From: Ophthalmolycus amberensis
Taxonomy: Eukaryota > Chordata > Actinopteri > Perciformes > Zoarcidae
Direction: 5' to 3'
Assembly: GCA_024529925.1 (NCBI GenBank)
Contig: JAFEUB010000812.1
Coordinates: 373,501-437,500 of the forward strand
Length of the DNA stretch: 64,000 nucleotides
Shown in pieces: positions 58,710-64,000 of the stretch. The notes beneath the pieces are model-generated. The model worked only from the letters and a program-made list of their open reading frames with translations, did not search any database and was not told the DNA's origin. The number at the start of each line of letters is the position of its first letter. Within the stretch, counting starts at the first letter, position 1. The position numbers were made by a program, and so were the translations under genes.

Positions 58710-60864
58710 CTGAGACTTGAGAGGGACTTGAGCTGTAGTCTGGATTTGTAGAACTAGACATTGAAGAAATGGAAATGGTAAGTGGAAAGAAAATAGAAGC
58801 ACAACATCCTGCTACAGCGGTACAAATCTGTGAAAACATGTTTGCTTGTTTTAAGCAGTGCAGGTGGCAACTGACGTCTTACTTACCGTGGCTTTGCGTG
58901 CTCACTGCAAACACACGACTCGACTCTCGTACAGACACGCTGCTCTCAAGGTTAAACGTCCAAGATTCATTTGAGTTTTCCGCACTAATCAACAATTTAA
59001 AACATAGCAAATACATACCCATAAAAAAACATGGAGCAACACAACATTAAAGTATTCTCCAAAATAAAACTGTTGTGAAAAAGCTTCACCCAAACAACAA
59101 CAAAAGCAGACTCATACTGATTTACATTTTCCTTTCAAAGGATGTAAACTGTCTTTGGCAACAGTTAGTCACTTGGACTACTTCTATCACATGTTAGTCT
59201 TTGATGCTTGGTCCCCTGTGGAGTTTTTGACCACTTTTGGCACATTAAGTACTGTCAAGTAAAACATGTCATGGTTTCATAGCTTCGTGTGTCCTACCAT
59301 AATTCTTTGGAAGGATAATGAGGCATAAACAACCAGTTATCATTCCCAACTTGTCATAGATGCTTGGTCAGAATTCCAAGCAACATACCACTTTCTGGTA
59401 CTGCTGCAGTGTTGTACCGCTTCCTTTTAAATCAAAGGAAGTACATTACGGACTCTGCATGGCTGCTGCCTGTACTGTCATGTATTGACTTTGTTCATTC
59501 TATAATCTCATTGGGATAATGGACTGTGCAGAATACTTTCAGTCTATTCTCAAGCCCATAACTCGGTAAGAAAGAGATTTGTTTTACATCATGGTTATGG
59601 ATCACTGGGATTAAACGTGCAAAAAGGTATAAACAGGATCAACTGATTCAACAAGACACTGAATGCTGTTCATGAGGAGACTGTTTAAAGACAGAGTTTA
59701 ATTTGGGCTCTAACATTGACATGGGTTGACATTCTCGAGAGTGGTGCCCGGACGCAGATGGAGGGTGAACTCTCTCAGCTCTGAGCACCGAGGCTGTAAA
59801 TCCGGGATCTTTTCTTCCGGTGTCACCGAAGCCGCTTCATGTGAAAGACAACACCACTGTCGCCTCCTCCCCCGCACACTCTGTTGAACTGATGAACTGG
59901 CTGGTGGAAATGTCAGGTGACGCATGTTAACTTGCCAACGGGTCGGAGGATGACCGTGGCTCATCATGTTCTACGTCCTTAAAACGTGCACCACGCAGTA
60001 TGTAGTGAAATGATAGTCATAATTGCAGCGTCTAGGGGGGTTCTCCAAAACACCACTCATATGCACTGTGGAACCACTTATGATGACATTCGTAATGATG
60101 ATAATGTGTGTGAGCATGCATTGAAGCAAAGGGTATAATTTGTAGATGAGAGAGCATGTAGCATGGACTAATAATGATTAGAGAATTGGATGATTCCAAT
60201 TAGCATTGTTACATAAGAGGAGGCCGGCATTACTAGTCAGGTGGTTAAAATCGTTTTATGCTGGATTCCTCTGTGGGACTGAGATATCTCCTCTCAACCA
60301 GGCACCTTCTCGGCCGGTGTCATGTTCTGTCACATTGTTTGACTAATTAAATTGGCCGCGCTGTCTGTCGGCAGTGACAGACAAAGATCAAAGCCCCGCG
60401 GCTCAGAACATGGAGTGTAGACATGAAACGCCAACGTAAACTGACTTTGTTGAAGGTATTGAGAGGTGAAAGAAAGCTGAGACGGCGGGGACAAGCGGAA
60501 ATTAAATCAAGAAGATGCTGCATTGACGAGGCATTTTTGTTGATATAAAGTAAGGTGGGTGGCTAGGAGACATTTGATAACACATCTCCCAACAACAGAG
60601 GGGCGAAGAAGTCAAACAATCATAACAAAAACACAAAGGTGACAATATTCAATCTGTTCTCATCCAGCGTTCGTATGACAATGAATGCGCCGTAATTCAT
60701 ATATATCCCACGGAATCTATTCGAAGGTCCACATAATCACAACCCAGGAAGAATAAAGATCGTAAAAAAAAACAGAGTGGGCAGTTGGGGAGGGGTCAAA
60801 CAAAGACCGATCTTTTATCAAGGAGACAGCTGTGTAATACGAGAAGTCAACGATGATTTATTTG
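58710..60864. other. No recognisable gene
   Basis: Includes a somewhat GC-richer patch (59730-59960) open on both strands, but without convincing splice borders or a recognised product. Confidence 0.4.
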
Positions 60865-61100
60865 TAACGTAACTGACGTACTTTAGTAACGTCACTCCTG
60901 TAGTTACTTTGACCCAAACCACAATCTTCTCCGAGCCCTAACCAAGTAGTTTTGTTGCCTAAACCTAACTAAGTTGTTTTCTTGTGAAGACAGAAGTTTA
61001 TTTTGAAAAGACCGTATGCAGGTACTGATCAAAAATGTACACATTTTGCTCGACTACTTTGTAGGAAAAGGCATGAGATGTGAGATGTCAAACGAACCGT
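60865..61100 (+). repeat. Dispersed teleost repeat
   Basis: Phrases acccaaaccacaatcttctc, ccctaaccaagtagttttg, ttgcctaaacctaactaag and acagaagtttattttgaaa match, from memory, an abundant percomorph repeat. Ends are not defined. Confidence 0.6.
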
Positions 61101-61402
61101 TGTATGAGTATGCAATATTACAAGTGGCCCTCACAGATGGAATAGATGATTATATTATGTTCCATCTGAATAAAGAGTGAGAATAAAAGAAAGAGACCAA
61201 CAGTTAACAGGAAGTCCAAGTGGGCTTTGCTATGAAAGACAGAAATCAGTGTGACATGAGTCTAAAGAGGTTGATCACATGATGCGAGCACAATGAGCAT
61301 AATGATTAGGAGAGGAACCAAAGCAAGAGGACACACCGATCTGTATGCATGGGGACTTTCAAGTTCCAACAGTCATCATACTTGATAGGCAAAATGGTTT
61401 GA

Positions 61403-61465
61403 ATCCCCAAAACTATGAATTTGATCGTATATAGTATATACGATCAAATTCATAGTTTTGGGGAT
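61403..61465. repeat. Perfect 31-bp-arm palindrome
   Basis: The arm at 61403-61433 (atccccaaaactatgaattt...) is the exact reverse complement of 61435-61465, with a single G between them. A second inverted repeat (catacagtat / atactgtatg, 61466-61492) starts at the very next base. Confidence 0.95.
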
Positions 61466-61679
61466 CATACAGTATATACTACATACTGTATGAGTATTTT
61501 GCAGATCTGGATCCATCAGCATGGCAAAAGCTCTTTGGTTAAGGTTATGGATAGAATGGTTATGTTTCTAAATAAAGTAGTCAAATTAGTGCTGGTTCAT
61601 TTGTAAAATATAATGGCACAGGCATCTTCGATCCAAGAAATATGTCCTTATAAACTCAAGTCAATTACTAAACACCTTA

Positions 61680-61680
61680 T

Positions 61681-61706
<26 letters not shown>
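61680..61706. repeat. (CA)n microsatellite
   Basis: Thirteen CA units. Confidence 0.92.
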
Positions 61707-61711
<5 letters not shown>

Positions 61712-61880
61712 TCTCAAAGACATCCTCCTTGAATATAACGAGCAGCGTTGGGAAGTTGTTTGGCAGAATAAAATCACCTCTCTTCCATTTCACACCCCAG
61801 TGGAGACGTGTAACCGATGCTCCATGATCCCATTCCAGAAGATGATGTGACTGTCCAGCCTCGGGCTACAGTGCAGTCGA

Positions 61881-61899
61881 CTGCTGCTGCTGCTGCTGC
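61881..61899. repeat. Short (CTG)n run
   Basis: Six GCT/CTG units in a short open frame; no sign that it is coding. Confidence 0.85.
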
Positions 61900-64000
61900 T
61901 ATATTATGTGTCTCTGTGGGGCTTGTTCAACCTGCAGGGGCAACTATAACAGCAGCAGAAAAAGGAGCTCCTCTAACAACTGGGGAGGAGGTATTTCTTC
62001 TTTTTTTTTTTGCAGTGCACTCACACCAGGAGCTACATAATTACCTCTTCAATGATGTCCACGCATGTTTCCTGCAACACTGAACATCATCAGACAGAAA
62101 AAACACAAATGTAGGCAAGACTCCAGCTTGTCATGAATATCAACATAGCTCACGATGACAGGGACATATATATATATATATATAGTACTATCACTACTGG
62201 AGAGTAGTAATCATTTAATTAAACTTTACCTGCACTATTTGGGGTGGGGGGGATTTATCATCTATAATCTTTTTTCTAGTAATGTTTGTGATGTCTTAAA
62301 GTATCTGTCGATATAAAACCCATGTGAGCTGACAACACAACGAACAGTTCTACTTTTTTCTTAATTACAAAGGAGACTGAATGACATTCCCCTTGGGTTT
62401 CATGGATATGTTTATATATTTGCAGACAGATCAGGGATACGTTGGATCATCACACTGGATTTAGACTCCTAACCTTAAACCTTGGACTGAGACTATACCA
62501 CATGTTTTAAGGACTTCTAAGGTACTGTTATACACATAAATATAATGTGTACATTAATGTAATGTGTACAACAGAGCCTTTGTTTACTAATTAATAATCC
62601 AGATACCAGCAGGTGAATTTCCATATCGCGACTAATATGCCCAATGAAGTGATGGAATAATGCAAGGATTAGGCCAACCATTGAAACCAAACTCCTGCAA
62701 ATCGCAGAACTTCGCAGCAATGTTTTCTGTTGGAATGTAACTGGCCGTGAGCAACGTAGCTCTGCATGGCTGAACTTACACATAAAGCAGTTTTAGGCCT
62801 GAACCAACGTAATCTGTGCCTGTGTGAGGCACATATGCTTCGAATATATGTGAAATTGGGAATGATGTGGCTATGTGCACGTGCAACTTGCAGCAATCCA
62901 AAAAACGTAGGGAAGAATAAAAACAAAAAGCTCAAAACAAGAAAAGTTATAAAGAGCAAATATGTATAAATACTTTGAATACAATACGAACACTTTCTAT
63001 GTGAAAGTTTATCTTTACCCGTTGCTTCAGTAAATATAGCTTTTACAAATATGGAGGTTTGAACCTATTTAAACTAATCTGCTGTTATCTGCTACCACAG
63101 GGACGGAAATGAGCTTAGACCTCTTTTCAAGTTTTAAGCTGCGTCCTTTTCACACTTCCCACCAGGAATAAAATCACTTGTACTGCCGAAAAGAAATCCC
63201 ATGAATGACACACCTCTGAGCTGCACCTCTTATTCGAATACCTACTTGAACTGAGAGGAACCGTGGTCGCTTTCCCCAAAGACAGAGGAAAATGAACAAC
63301 TAGACTCCCTCAGCAATTTAAACTGAGCTTGTTCCCATGACAGCAGCAGGAGGACTTTGTCCATGTACCACGTGTGCCACACAGCACATTAGATGCTCTT
63401 GAAGATCACTTCCAATGTCGTGCTTCCCTGTTCACAAAATTAGCTCCTTGCACGGGAGTCGAATCGACCATTTATTCATCGGCTACAGCCCGTACAAACT
63501 ATCAAGGCGATTAAGTGAATGTAATTCTGATTCATGATGTGATTGCACTGCCAGCTTAGAGCTGCAGAGGGAAAAATAATCAACAGGGTGGGAGTCGAAG
63601 GAAGGTAAAACAAGAATTCTGGGCAGCAACATCCCAGGAGTCTGCTTGGTAGACAGACGGTGATGTTGAAATTCAGATCACACACACGCCTGCTAACCGT
63701 GTTGCTCACCAGGGAGGGGAAGGATGAGAGACTGAGGGGGGGGAAAGAGCAAGAGTGTAAGGGGGGGGGGGGTGAGAAAAGCACAGAGTAGACTGAGAGC
63801 ATGTATGACAGCATACAGAGGAGGAAGAGGCTGGACCTTAATGTAATCAGATGAAGGCATAGGACTGAAGAGCCTGCATCATCCAGCTGGATTCATGTTA
63901 ATTAAAGAATCAGAAAAATATGCTGCTCCCCAGACGGTGCACAATGGAATAACTCCTTTGCTTTCATAGTTTGGATGTAACATCTACAAATTGTGTCAGG
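61900..64000. other. No recognisable gene
   Basis: AT-rich with an (AT)n at 62166-62184, a G run near 63762 and chance frames on both strands. Nothing else identified. Confidence 0.4.

Noticed and set aside
59710..59967. 85-residue minus-strand frame in a GC-richer patch
   Set aside because: All frames there are partly open; no splice borders or recognised motif supports any one of them.

Overview
This window looks like genomic DNA from a ray-finned fish, most likely a percomorph teleost. The genes are split into small exons with GT/AG introns. The DNA between them is full of microsatellites, and the mobile elements are typical of teleosts (an L2-type LINE, tRNA-derived SINEs, hAT elements, short inverted-repeat elements). 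There are no bacterial or viral gene clusters. Nearly all long open frames in the introns and gene deserts are chance frames or simple repeats.

Two class B1 (secretin-family) G-protein-coupled receptor genes face each other in the first 30 kb. The plus-strand gene (4215-14014, ten visible exons) encodes a GHRH-receptor-like protein whose N-terminal exons are missing from view. The minus-strand gene (30105-21604, thirteen exons) is a complete PACAP type I receptor (adcyap1r1) with a 449-codon reading frame. Eight consecutive exons have identical lengths in the two genes, so they are paralogues from an old tandem pair. The pairing matches the GHRHR-ADCYAP1R1 neighbourhood of other vertebrates, but here the two genes converge. 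Both receptors are expected to bind peptides of the glucagon/PACAP family at the cell surface and signal through Gs and cAMP. The 7.6 kb between their stop codons (14015-21603) should hold both 3' UTRs.

The penultimate large intron of the GHRH-receptor-like gene (9663-13296) contains a nested set of transposons. An outer inverted-repeat element has been entered by an L2 LINE and by an internally deleted hAT element with an exact 8-bp target duplication. Other introns and flanks hold a tRNA-type SINE, a possible solo LTR, an L1 remnant and a teleost MITE.

From 30 kb to 51 kb and from 57.5 kb to 64 kb there is no gene I can name. These stretches hold simple repeats, dispersed teleost repeats, a second tRNA-type SINE, several long palindromes, and two weak single-exon candidates (45563-45698 and 58600-58709, both minus strand). 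Between them lies a 6.1 kb minisatellite (51347-57462) with a strict 10-bp unit in two main versions and clear higher-order duplication. I found no evidence of an undescribed multi-gene system. The most unusual features are the minisatellite, the nested transposons and the perfect 31-bp-arm palindrome at 61403-61465.
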